Positions 34,515 through 42,759 of a DNA stretch of 64,000 nt are shown one piece after another. Below the pieces are notes generated by a model. That model worked only from the letters and a program-made list of their open reading frames with translations. It did not search any database and was not told where the DNA came from. Numbering within the stretch: the stretch's first letter is position 1; every line of letters starts with the position of its first letter. The stretch spans positions 1,016,713-1,080,712 of the forward strand of contig NZ_NCSU01000007.1 in assembly GCF_002088945.1 (NCBI RefSeq), in the 5' to 3' direction. Position numbers and translations under genes: made by a program. The stretch comes from Henriciella pelagia (GTDB lineage: Bacteria; Pseudomonadota; Alphaproteobacteria; Caulobacterales; Hyphomonadaceae).

Positions 34515-35990
34515 TTGGGCATAGAACTTATCGGACTGATTACGGTCGCATTGGGTGGCTTTGCGATGTTGCGGTCGTCCGCCATGGCGCTGACGGTGCT
34601 CTGCTGTATGGGCCTGCTCGGTGCAGCGTCAGCCATGGCCTTTGGCGGGGCCAATATCACGCCTGGTCATCTGAGCCTTGGCTTTTTCGTTCTGGCGGTG
34701 ATCGTCCGCCGCGATGGTATCGGTTATGCGACCCTTCCCATGCAGCGCGGCGGACCGGGCTTCGTGCTCTTGCTGCTTTGCCTCTGGGGCCTGGTGTCGG
34801 GCATGTTCCTGCCAAGGCTGTTTGCGGGCGAGCTGATGGTGTTCCCGATGACGCCGGATTTCAAGTTCATCATCGAGGAGCCGCTCTATCCTTCCGGCTC
34901 GAATTTCAATCACGCTGTCTACTTCATGAGTGGACTGTTCGTCTTCTCCTTCGTGGCCTCCATGGCGCGCACGAACGAGATGATGAAGAAGGCAGGCGGG
35001 GCGCTGATCATTGCCGGGGTCGTGAACCTGGTGATCGTGCTGGTGGATACAGTGACGTTCGCGGTTGGGGCGTCCGCGATGCTCGATTTCATTCGCAACG
35101 CTGATTATTCGCAGATCTTCTATCACAAGTTCATGGGCGTGAAACGCGTGACCGGCTCGTTTCCAGAGGCATCTGCCTTCGCGGCAGTTGCCGTCGGTTT
35201 GTTTGCCTATAATTTCAGGCTGTGGCGGGGCGGTGTCCGGACCCGGATGACAGGCTGGGTCACAATCGGAACGCTGGCAGCCATCCTCTTCTCGTTTTCG
35301 ACGACGGGTTATATTGCCCTGATCGTCTATTTGACCATCGCCTATTCAAGCCTGCTCATCCGCTCGGACCGGAATACGCCCTATGCGATGCGGTCTTCGA
35401 CCAATCGCGCCATATTCCTGTCGCTCGGGCCGCTTCTTGTCCTGGCCGGAGCAACGGCGGTCGCCATCAAGCCCGACCTGATTTCACCCATCGTCGATAC
35501 GTTCGATGCATCGATCACCAACAAGCTTGGCAGCGCCAGTGGTGTCGAACGGACATCCTGGAACATGGTCGGCTTGCGGGCCTTCTTTGAAACGTTCGGC
35601 CTTGGCGCAGGGATCGGAAGTGTTCGCACGTCGAGCTTCCTTGTTGGCGTGCTGGCCAATCTCGGCATCATTGGAGCGGTATTCTTCACCGTATTTCTCG
35701 CGCGCCTGTTCCTGGTCGACCGCTCGGCGCGATCAGGGCTCGCCGACAATGAGTCACGCCAGTATGCGGCGGCCGCCCGCGCCGGATGCTTCACCATCTT
35801 TGTCGCATCTGCGGTGTCATCATCTTCGGTGGATCTCGGCATACATTTCTTCGTCATGGCCGGTCTGGCCTGCGCGTCCCTCTTTTATCGCCGGGTGCCT
35901 GCCGACGTGGTCGCTCCAAATGTCGAGCAAGACGCTGTGCCGCCGGCTAGTGGCACCATCTCTGCTCGAATGCGGGGCCATTTCTCCTAG
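34515..35990 (+). CDS. O-antigen ligase/Wzy-like polymerase, copy 2
   Basis: 491 residues from TTG 34515, which is well placed seven bases after AGGAG; the longer frame to 34482 lacks a ribosome site. About 12 membrane segments, a large periplasmic loop (PLYPSGSNFNHAVYFMSG) and a later TSWNMVGLRAFFETFGLGAGIGSVRTSS, matching the Wzy_C region. It is unlike copy 1 at 18986-20290 in sequence. With two such proteins, one is likely the polymerase and the other a ligase or a polymerase for a second polymer. Confidence 0.75.
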   Translation: MGIELIGLITVALGGFAMLRSSAMALTVLCCMGLLGAASAMAFGGANITPGHLSLGFFVLAVIVRRDGIGYATLPMQRGGPGFVLLLLCLWGLVSGMFLPRLFAGELMVFPMTPDFKFIIEEPLYPSGSNFNHAVYFMSGLFVFSFVASMARTNEMMKKAGGALIIAGVVNLVIVLVDTVTFAVGASAMLDFIRNADYSQIFYHKFMGVKRVTGSFPEASAFAAVAVGLFAYNFRLWRGGVRTRMTGWVTIGTLAAILFSFSTTGYIALIVYLTIAYSSLLIRSDRNTPYAMRSSTNRAIFLSLGPLLVLAGATAVAIKPDLISPIVDTFDASITNKLGSASGVERTSWNMVGLRAFFETFGLGAGIGSVRTSSFLVGVLANLGIIGAVFFTVFLARLFLVDRSARSGLADNESRQYAAAARAGCFTIFVASAVSSSSVDLGIHFFVMAGLACASLFYRRVPADVVAPNVEQDAVPPASGTISARMRGHFS

Positions 35991-36280
35991 TCTGGCGCGA
36001 TACATGCATACCGGGCCGTCCAGCGGGAGTGTTCAATACCGAAACGCTTCTTGCTCAATTTGAGAGCAGAATGACCCAGTGTCTCGGCACCACGAATGAA
36101 GATGGATTTTTTGTAAGGAAAATCCTGCTTGGCTATTGCGCTCGCAGTGAAGAGCGAGCACAATGCAGTCGACCAGTTTGCGGATCGCAGTCTGGCAAAA
36201 TGGGTCATGGGGACAGTCGACAACGGGCCAGTACGGTGTCGGCTCAATTTTGTTTTTTCTGAGCATGGAAAGGGGACGCC
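35991..36280. other. Intergenic region before the oxygenase module
   Basis: 290 bases between the polymerase and oxygenase genes. Short frames on both strands lack domain character. A T-rich stretch (TTTTGTTTTTTCT at about 36247-36260) sits 20 bases upstream of the next start. A promoter for the downstream module is likely here. Confidence 0.5.
36272..36278 (+). promoter_or_regulatory. GGGGACG start-proximal box (oxygenase gene)
   Basis: Two bases before the ATG at 36281. Confidence 0.55.
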
Positions 36281-36958
36281 ATGTTGTTCAAGTATGAGCC
36301 TGGCTCAGCGCACAAGCAGTTCAAAGAGCAAGGCTACGTGCATCTGAAAGATGTGCTTGCCGACGACTTCGTCGACTACATGACGGCGTTCTATGAAGAG
36401 ACCCAGAAGACGGCTTCCGGTGAGGCCGAGGACTGGAAAGTCTATGGCAAGAAGCGGCAATACGTTTTCGAGTTTCCGTCGCAGGCTGTCGCTGAGGAAT
36501 TTCGCGACGGACTGGCGGCGTTGACAGGCATCAGCCCTGACGGGTTCACGATTTCCGAGCGCCACCTCAAAGTCTATGACGAAGCTGCCAATCCATGGCC
36601 GGCACCGCACAAGGACCGCGCCGCATCCGAGGTATCGATCGGCCTGCCTGTGAAGCTTCCGGAAGGCTCTACCGTCTGCGTCTTCCCGGAGCTGCAATTT
36701 GGCCCGAACCCGGAAGAAAAAGCGGTCTTCATGACTGATCGTGACCATCCGGATCTCGAACACATCTACCAGAAAGAGACCTGCGTCATGCTCAATGAGA
36801 GTATTGGTGACCTCGTCGTCTTTCTCGGCTCATCCATCTTCCACGAGCGTGTGAAGGCCGCGGGTGCAGCCATCCTTTATATCAAGGTGAACGGCGACGG
36901 CCGTGACCCTCTTGGCGAGAATATTTTCGGAGACAAATCCGTCGCCGAAGCGCTCTAG
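36281..36958 (+). CDS. 2-oxoglutarate/Fe(II) dioxygenase-like protein
   Basis: 225 residues. An N-terminal segment like phytanoyl-CoA dioxygenases (FKEQGYVHLKDVLADDFVDYM) and a possible facial triad His110-x-Asp112 (PAPHKDRAASEVSIGLPV) with His188 (GDLVVFLGSSIFHERV), followed by a strand AAILYIKVN. Such enzymes hydroxylate or desaturate small substrates. It opens a five-gene run with an aldolase-like protein, two ATP-grasp ligases and a dehydrogenase. The assignment rests on the triad spacing and fold pattern. Confidence 0.65.
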   Translation: MLFKYEPGSAHKQFKEQGYVHLKDVLADDFVDYMTAFYEETQKTASGEAEDWKVYGKKRQYVFEFPSQAVAEEFRDGLAALTGISPDGFTISERHLKVYDEAANPWPAPHKDRAASEVSIGLPVKLPEGSTVCVFPELQFGPNPEEKAVFMTDRDHPDLEHIYQKETCVMLNESIGDLVVFLGSSIFHERVKAAGAAILYIKVNGDGRDPLGENIFGDKSVAEAL

Positions 36959-36992
36959 GGCGCTTTCCTTAACCCATTGGCTTCAGCGTAGA

Positions 36993-36999
36993 GGGGACA
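36993..36999 (+). promoter_or_regulatory. GGGGACA start-proximal box (RraA-like gene)
   Basis: Four bases before the ATG at 37004. Confidence 0.6.
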
Positions 37000-37003
37000 A
37001 CGC

Positions 37004-37714
37004 ATGGCAGAGAAACTCAAATCAGCGGAGATGACTCCCGGACCAGGCTTCATGATCCGGAACAATTTCCCGCGGCCACCCAAGGAAATCATCGAAGGGT
37101 TCGCCGAATTCGAAACGGCGGATGTCTCTGACAGCCTGAACCGGCTCTACGCGATGAATGGCGAAATCCGGAACCTGTCGAATGACAAGGAACTTCTCGG
37201 CCCGGCGCTGACCGTCAAGCTTTACCCCGGCGACAATCTGATGATCCACAAGACGCTGGACATCGCAAAGCCGGGTGACGTTGTCGTTGTCGACTGCAGC
37301 GGCGCCATGACCAATGCCGTCTTCGGCGACCTCGTTGCAAACAAGGCGACCTATCGTGGCATTGCCGGTTTCATCATTGATGGCCTCATTCGCGACCTTC
37401 CGGGTGTTCAGGAAACCGGTATGCCGGTCTATGCGCGCGGCACGACGCCGTTCGGCCCGCTGCATCGCGGTCCAGGTGAGATCAACACGCCAATCAGCTG
37501 CGGCGGTGTCGTTGTCCATCCCGGCGATATCATCAAGGCCGACCTGACCGGCATCGCCGTCGTTCCACGCGACTATGGTGCGGAAATCCTTGAGCGCCTT
37601 CGCGCCAGCAAGGCACGTCAGGCCGCTTATGTGGAAGACGTCAAGCGCGGCGTGTTCTCCAATGCCTGGGTCGAGGAGCAACTGCGCTCCACCGGGTGCG
37701 CGTTCAACGACTAG
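37004..37714 (+). CDS. RraA-like / HMG-CHA aldolase family protein
   Basis: 236 residues. The family core is intact: ADVSDSLNRL, GPALTVKLYPGDNLMIHKTLDIAKPGDVVVVD, GDLVANKATYRGIAGFIIDGLIRD (with the Arg-Asp metal and substrate site) and HPGDIIKADLTGIAVVP. Members cleave 4-hydroxy-4-methyl-2-oxoglutarate or related acids to pyruvate, or regulate RNase E. Here the biosynthetic setting favours 2-oxo-acid chemistry. It is 45 bases after the oxygenase gene and 37 before the first ATP-grasp gene. Confidence 0.85.
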   Translation: MAEKLKSAEMTPGPGFMIRNNFPRPPKEIIEGFAEFETADVSDSLNRLYAMNGEIRNLSNDKELLGPALTVKLYPGDNLMIHKTLDIAKPGDVVVVDCSGAMTNAVFGDLVANKATYRGIAGFIIDGLIRDLPGVQETGMPVYARGTTPFGPLHRGPGEINTPISCGGVVVHPGDIIKADLTGIAVVPRDYGAEILERLRASKARQAAYVEDVKRGVFSNAWVEEQLRSTGCAFND

Positions 37715-37751
37715 ACCCCGCAGCCAAGCTTTCCTCGAGAGGCTTAGACCC

Positions 37752-38831
37752 ATGTCGGTTCAACCAGTTACACGCGTCTGGCTGCGCAACAAGCGGCGCC
37801 TGCTCGACGTGCAGGCTGGACTGGCACGGCGTCGTTTCCGCAGAATCCGGAACACCTTCTATAACAGTCTCTGGTCGGATGCGGCTGAAGCGGTTGGGGC
37901 AGAGCTTTCGCGCTGTCCCAACGGTCTCGTCCGGATCCGCAAGGGACAGGCATCCACCTTTGTCGATCACTCGGACCTGATGCTCGACAGCGCCATCACG
38001 CTGAGACTGATGGCGAACAAGGCCATGACGTTCGATTTCATGGCAGAGACCGATCTGCGGACGCCGGCCTTTGCGAAGTTCATGCTGTCCACGATCGAGA
38101 AGGCAGAGGCGTTTCTCGCAGGCCAGAATGGGCCAGTTGTCGTCAAGCCGGCTGACGGTACAGGCGGCGGCCGCGGCGTCACGACAGGCATCAGGACCGT
38201 GCAGGCCCTGCACGCCGCCGCGCGCCATGCGGCAGGCTTCAATCAGGCCCTGATGGTGGAAGAACAACTCGTCGGAGCGTCTTTCCGTCTTGTCTATTTC
38301 GATGGCGAATTCATCGATGCGGTGCGGCGCGATTCCCCGATTGTTGTCGGCGATGGCACGTCATCGGTATCCGCACTGGTGAAAGCAGAAAATGAGCGTC
38401 GGCTGGAAGGCGAGGAGATTACAGCTCTTTCGCCTCTCATCCTGGACCAGGAAAGCCGCAATACGCTTGCCGCCTCCGGCCTGACCGCAAGCCACGTCCC
38501 GGCGGCCGACGAAGAGGTGCGCGTGAAGCTTGCCGTGAATGAGAATGGCGCTGCGCAAAACCATGTCGTGCGCGATGATGTTCACCCAAGCATTATCGAC
38601 GCTGGCGCCAGGCTGGTGAAATCGTTCGGAATAAGATTTGCAGGGCTCGATGTCACAGCAAGCGATATTTCGGCGCCGCTGGGGCAGGGGGACACGATCT
38701 TCAACGAGGTCAATGTCAATCCGGGAATCCACCACCACTACCTGGTCGCCAATCGCGACCGGACGGTCGATCTCGCTCCGCTCCTTCTGAACCGGATGTT
38801 CGAAACCGGAGCCGGCACGATTACCCTATGA
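37752..38831 (+). CDS. ATP-grasp ligase A (cyanophycin-synthetase-like)
   Basis: 359 residues from ATG 37752. The ATP-binding loop is VVKPADGTGGGRGV (130-143), followed by VEEQLVGASFRLVYFDGEFIDAVRRDSP and VGDGTSSVSALVKAEN, which resemble the central ATP-grasp domain of cyanophycin synthetases. The metal site is in NEVNVNPGIHHHY near the end. The Mur-ligase half of true CphA is absent. The family joins a carboxylate, through an acyl phosphate, to an amine or thiol. Its stop overlaps the next gene by four bases (38828-38831). Confidence 0.85.
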   Translation: MSVQPVTRVWLRNKRRLLDVQAGLARRRFRRIRNTFYNSLWSDAAEAVGAELSRCPNGLVRIRKGQASTFVDHSDLMLDSAITLRLMANKAMTFDFMAETDLRTPAFAKFMLSTIEKAEAFLAGQNGPVVVKPADGTGGGRGVTTGIRTVQALHAAARHAAGFNQALMVEEQLVGASFRLVYFDGEFIDAVRRDSPIVVGDGTSSVSALVKAENERRLEGEEITALSPLILDQESRNTLAASGLTASHVPAADEEVRVKLAVNENGAAQNHVVRDDVHPSIIDAGARLVKSFGIRFAGLDVTASDISAPLGQGDTIFNEVNVNPGIHHHYLVANRDRTVDLAPLLLNRMFETGAGTITL

Positions 38832-40057
38832 CCCAGTTCGACCCAGGCACCCCCGTCATCCTCCTTGGAGGACGCGAAAACGCAGTATCCGTGACCCGCA
38901 ATTTCGGCCGCAAGGGCATACGCATCATCGCGAGCGGCCTGCCGGGCTGCCGTTCGATGAATTCACGCTACACCAGGGAGTCCTATCCGGTCCCTGAAGG
39001 CATGACGGCCAGCCATTACTGGCGTGAGCTGCTGTTGGTGAGCGATGTGGACCGCCTGAAGGGCGCGATCATATTCCCGTTCTGCGATGAGTCACTGGCC
39101 TTTGTAGAGGCGCACAGGGATGCCCTGGCCGAGCATTATCTGCTTGAAGAGTTCGTGCCGGAGCTGCGCCGCATCATGCTGGACAAGCAGGCGACCTTGA
39201 AGCTTGCCCGCGAAGTGGATGTCCCCGCGCCAAAATACTGGGAAATCACGTCCAGTCTGGATGTCCAGAACATTCGCGATGAGATCACCTTCCCGGTCAT
39301 GGTGAAGCCGCTCGATTCCTTCGCCTTCATCCATGAGTTCGGACGCAAGCTCTTCATCATCGAGGACAGTTTCGACGAGATTGTGGAGAAGGTGGCGCTG
39401 GCCCGTTCAAAGGGGCACGACGTGATGGTGGTCGAAATGATCCCCGGACCGGACGATCTCCTGTCCAGCTATTACACTTATCGCACGGCTGATGGCGTAT
39501 GCCTGTTTGACTACACGAAAAGCGTGATCCGCCGCTGGCCGCTGAACCGGGGCGGGTGCTGTTTTCATCAGTCCGAATGGCTGCCGGAGACCGCCGAAAT
39601 CGGCAAGCAGCTCTTTGACCGGATCGGCTGGCAGGGTTTCGGCAATGTCGAATTCAAGCGTGATACCCGCGATGGCAAGCTGAAGATCATCGAGGTGAAT
39701 GCGCGTTTCACGGCGGCACATCGCCTCGTGACGGCATCAGGCGCGCCCATTGATGAAATGATTTACTGCCACTTGACCGGTCAGCCCGTTCAGGCCTTTA
39801 CGAGCTATAATAACAAGCTGCGGATGTGGTATCCGATCCGTGATTTCATGGCATTGCGGGAGCTGAACGGACTGGGCCGACTCGGCCCGGTATCCTGGCT
39901 GAAGTCAGTGTTCGCGCAGAAATTCGTGCTACCCTATTTCAGTCTAACCGATCCGATGCCAACGCTTGCAGAGAGTGGCGCAAACATTTCGCGTGCCTTC
40001 GGAAAAGTGACGGGTGTGTTCAAGAGGACGGAGCGCCATGCGGATTCCACGCGATGA
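38828..40057 (+). CDS. ATP-grasp ligase B (carbamoyl-phosphate-synthase-like fold)
   Basis: 409 residues. An N-terminal Rossmann-like part (VILLGGRENAVSVTRNFGRKGIRI) is followed by the ATP-grasp core FPVMVKPLDSFAFIHEFGRKLF and the metal-binding FGNVEFKRDTRDGKLKIIEVNARF. This type includes D-aspartate ligase and various carboxylate-amine ligases. Being translationally coupled to ligase A, the two probably act in sequence on one product. Its end overlaps the start of the dehydrogenase gene by 20 bases. Confidence 0.83.
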   Translation: MTQFDPGTPVILLGGRENAVSVTRNFGRKGIRIIASGLPGCRSMNSRYTRESYPVPEGMTASHYWRELLLVSDVDRLKGAIIFPFCDESLAFVEAHRDALAEHYLLEEFVPELRRIMLDKQATLKLAREVDVPAPKYWEITSSLDVQNIRDEITFPVMVKPLDSFAFIHEFGRKLFIIEDSFDEIVEKVALARSKGHDVMVVEMIPGPDDLLSSYYTYRTADGVCLFDYTKSVIRRWPLNRGGCCFHQSEWLPETAEIGKQLFDRIGWQGFGNVEFKRDTRDGKLKIIEVNARFTAAHRLVTASGAPIDEMIYCHLTGQPVQAFTSYNNKLRMWYPIRDFMALRELNGLGRLGPVSWLKSVFAQKFVLPYFSLTDPMPTLAESGANISRAFGKVTGVFKRTERHADSTR

Positions 40058-41084
40058 TCTTGCCAAGGTCACGTTCGGCGTCCTGACATCGGCCGGCGTC
40101 GATGCTGTACAGGCCGGCGCAGTCACCGAAAACCTTGTCTGGTGTGACATGGTGGGCCGGCGCAATCACGGCGTGGAACGCTTGCCCATCCTCCTGAAGC
40201 GCGCGGCTGCCGGGGGGATAAACTGTCAGGCCCGCCCGCAATTTACGCCGCTGTCACCGCCCGTGCAGAGGCTGCGCGCCGATAATGGCTTCGGGCACTA
40301 TGCCGGCAAGCTGGCGATGGACCGGGCGTGTGAGCTGGCGAGTGAGCACGGCGTCGGTGTCGTTGGGGTCAGCGAAAGCAATTTCTTCGGCGCAGGCGCC
40401 TATTATTCCGAACTGGCGGCGCAACGCGGCATGATCAGTCTCGTTCTCAGCAATTCCTTTCCAAAAGTGGCTGCACCGGGCGGGCTGAAAGCGGTACTGG
40501 GAACCAATCCGTTCACCTTTGGCGCGCCGCGCTCAAACGGGCGTTCCGTGCTGGTTGACATGTCAACTGCTGCGGTGGCTGGTTCGACGGTGCGTGAGAA
40601 GGCCGCCAAGGGCGAAGTGTTCGAGCCCGGCATTGCCATAGATGCCGAAGGCGCCCCCATCCTCGACCCGAACAAGGTGATGTCCGGCACATTGCTGCCG
40701 GCGGCGGGCGGCAAGGGATTTGGGCTTGCCATCATGGTCGAAATCCTTGGCGCAGTCCTGACCGGCGCGGGTGTGTCGAAACAGGTCGGCTCGATGTACA
40801 AGCACGTCGACGCGGCTGGCAACAATGGCCAATTCTTCATCGCCCTTGACGTCTCATTCTGGATGTCGCCCGAAGCCTTTGGCGACCGCATGGAATTTCT
40901 GGCCGAAACAATTGCCGGGCCGGATGAGCCCGGACATGCGAGGCTGCCGGGGGAGGCGCGCTGGGCCCATTTTGATGAAAGCGCTCTCCATGGCATCGCT
41001 CTTGAACAGGAAACCTTGAACGCGCTGGAGGATCTCGCGCACGAACACGGCGTCGATCTGCCGTGGGCGCAGTGTCGGGGATAG
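40038..41084 (+). CDS. Malate/L-lactate/ureidoglycolate-type dehydrogenase (Ldh family)
   Basis: 348 residues from ATG 40038, with a GAGGACGGAG ribosome site. The NAD(P)-dependent Ldh2/MdhI fold is shown by DNGFGHYAGKLAMDRACELASEHGVGVVGVSESNFFGAGAYYSE (catalytic His normally in this region is replaced by Asn-Phe), LGTNPFTFGAP and LLPAAGGKGFGLAIMVEIL. The family reduces 2-oxo acids or oxidises 2-hydroxy acids, such as sulfolactate, ureidoglycolate and piperideine-2-carboxylate. It closes the module with the oxygenase, aldolase and ligases. Confidence 0.85.
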   Translation: MRIPRDDLAKVTFGVLTSAGVDAVQAGAVTENLVWCDMVGRRNHGVERLPILLKRAAAGGINCQARPQFTPLSPPVQRLRADNGFGHYAGKLAMDRACELASEHGVGVVGVSESNFFGAGAYYSELAAQRGMISLVLSNSFPKVAAPGGLKAVLGTNPFTFGAPRSNGRSVLVDMSTAAVAGSTVREKAAKGEVFEPGIAIDAEGAPILDPNKVMSGTLLPAAGGKGFGLAIMVEILGAVLTGAGVSKQVGSMYKHVDAAGNNGQFFIALDVSFWMSPEAFGDRMEFLAETIAGPDEPGHARLPGEARWAHFDESALHGIALEQETLNALEDLAHEHGVDLPWAQCRG

Positions 41085-41151
41085 TGATGAAGCGAACCTG
41101 TTTTCGATCTGAATGCGATGTTAGCCAGCGCGGGAGATCCGGGAGCAAGGC

Positions 41152-42759
41152 ATGGCACTGAAAGTTGCTCTCTTTTGCGATGGCCCGGAACACCTGCAAC
41201 CGTGGATGCTCCGTCTCGCTGAAGGCATATGCCGTCACGCAGACATGCAGATGTGCGGCCTGATCGTTTCGGCGGATGCCGAGCCGGACCAGGCACCGCG
41301 TCATCCCCTCATTCGTTTCTGGTGGAATTTCGAACGCAAGTTCGCTGCAAGGCCACAGCCGGCCGAGAGCGACATGTTTGCAGATATCCTCGACACCCTG
41401 CCCGCAGTCGACAGGCTGGACAGGGCCGGTATCGAAAGGCTTGGCGCAGACGTCGTGATCGATCTCAGCTCGACAGGGCGTATCGATCACTTCGCGTCTT
41501 TGTTCCGGTTCGGCATCTGGGGGCCGAGCGTTGTGCGTCATGGCGTGGGCAATGCTGCCATGCAGGCCATTGTCACCAATTCACCGGTAACCGAGATTCA
41601 GCTTGTGCACATTTCCGGCGCGAACCGTCCCAGGTCAGTGATCGCTTCGGCTGCGCTGAACACCAAATTCATCGTGTCGCGCAATCACCTCTTCATGTGT
41701 GAGAAGACGGTGCCGCTCATCCTGCGGGAGCTGAAACGGGCAACGCTGGACATTCTGGACATTGATGCGCTGAAGCGCGCGCCTGAGACACCAAAGCCAG
41801 CTGGTGCGGCGGATTTCGCAGTCTACCTGTGGAAATTCGCAGCCGGAATGGGCACGCGCGTCATCGAAAAAATTGCGACCAGGCTCGGCTTGCGTCCGGG
41901 GATGTTCTTCTTGAAGACGATGGATAGCGATATTTCAGGCGCCGAGCCTTCGGTGATGAAGGCGCACACCGCACCGTCGAATGAATACTATGCCGATCCA
42001 TTCCTGTGGGAGAGGGATGGCGAAACCTACTGCTTCTTTGAAGTGTTCGACTACACGACCCAGAAGGGGCATATCAGCGTCGGACGACTGGCAGAGAATG
42101 AGCTGGAGGATGTCACACCCGTCCTCAAGACCGATTATCACTTGTCATTTCCATTCCTGTTCGAGCATGAAGGCGAACTCTTCATGATGCCGGAAACATG
42201 CGGCGCGAGGCGGATCGAGACGTGGCGCTGCGTCGAGTTTCCGGCAAGGTGGGAACGCAAAGCGACCATCCTCGATGATGTCATCGCCGCCGATTCCAGC
42301 CTGGTGCAGATCGGGGAGGACTGGTGGCTGTTTACCAATATATCCACCGATCCGTTCGGCGAGATGAATTCTGAACTACACCTCTACAAGGCGGACGGGC
42401 CGGCCATGACCAAGCGGACGCCGCATGCGCTCAACCCCGTGGTGTTCGATACCCGCACCGCGCGGAATGGCGGGCGCATCCTGGAACAGGACGGCGCATA
42501 CTTCCGGATTTCGCAGGACAATTCGCACGGCCGCTATGGCTATGGCCTGAACGTGATGAAGATCGACCACATTTCGCTGAATGACTATCGCGAGACCATG
42601 GTGCGCAAGATTGAGCCGGACTTCGAACCGGGCGCGATTGGTTGCCACCACATGGACTCGCGCGGCGAGAAGGTTGTCATTGATGTGCGGCGGCGGGTAG
42701 GCGGCTACGGCTCTCGCGCCGGACGTGCAGACGCAGGGAGACTGCGTGGCCGAAATTGA
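41152..42759 (+). CDS. Formyltransferase-like / GH43-like propeller fusion (GINT1-N type)
   Basis: 535 residues. The first 200 resemble a formyltransferase-like Rossmann domain (LKVALFCDGPEHLQPWMLRLAEGI, later ADVVIDLSSTGRI and FGIWGPSVVRHG). The last 290 form a five-bladed-propeller-like part with EYYADPFLWERDGETYCFFEVFDY, PFLFEHEGELFMMPET and DSSLVQIGEDWWLFTN, as in the domain found N-terminal in glucosamine inositolphosphorylceramide transferases. Proteins of this architecture occur in bacterial glycan loci with no proven reaction. It follows the dehydrogenase by 67 bases and overlaps the next gene by 14. Confidence 0.72.
   Translation: MALKVALFCDGPEHLQPWMLRLAEGICRHADMQMCGLIVSADAEPDQAPRHPLIRFWWNFERKFAARPQPAESDMFADILDTLPAVDRLDRAGIERLGADVVIDLSSTGRIDHFASLFRFGIWGPSVVRHGVGNAAMQAIVTNSPVTEIQLVHISGANRPRSVIASAALNTKFIVSRNHLFMCEKTVPLILRELKRATLDILDIDALKRAPETPKPAGAADFAVYLWKFAAGMGTRVIEKIATRLGLRPGMFFLKTMDSDISGAEPSVMKAHTAPSNEYYADPFLWERDGETYCFFEVFDYTTQKGHISVGRLAENELEDVTPVLKTDYHLSFPFLFEHEGELFMMPETCGARRIETWRCVEFPARWERKATILDDVIAADSSLVQIGEDWWLFTNISTDPFGEMNSELHLYKADGPAMTKRTPHALNPVVFDTRTARNGGRILEQDGAYFRISQDNSHGRYGYGLNVMKIDHISLNDYRETMVRKIEPDFEPGAIGCHHMDSRGEKVVIDVRRRVGGYGSRAGRADAGRLRGRN

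Noticed and set aside
36029..36266. 77-codon frames on both strands upstream of the oxygenase gene
   Set aside because: No ribosome site, no domain, and mutually overlapping; more likely promoter DNA.
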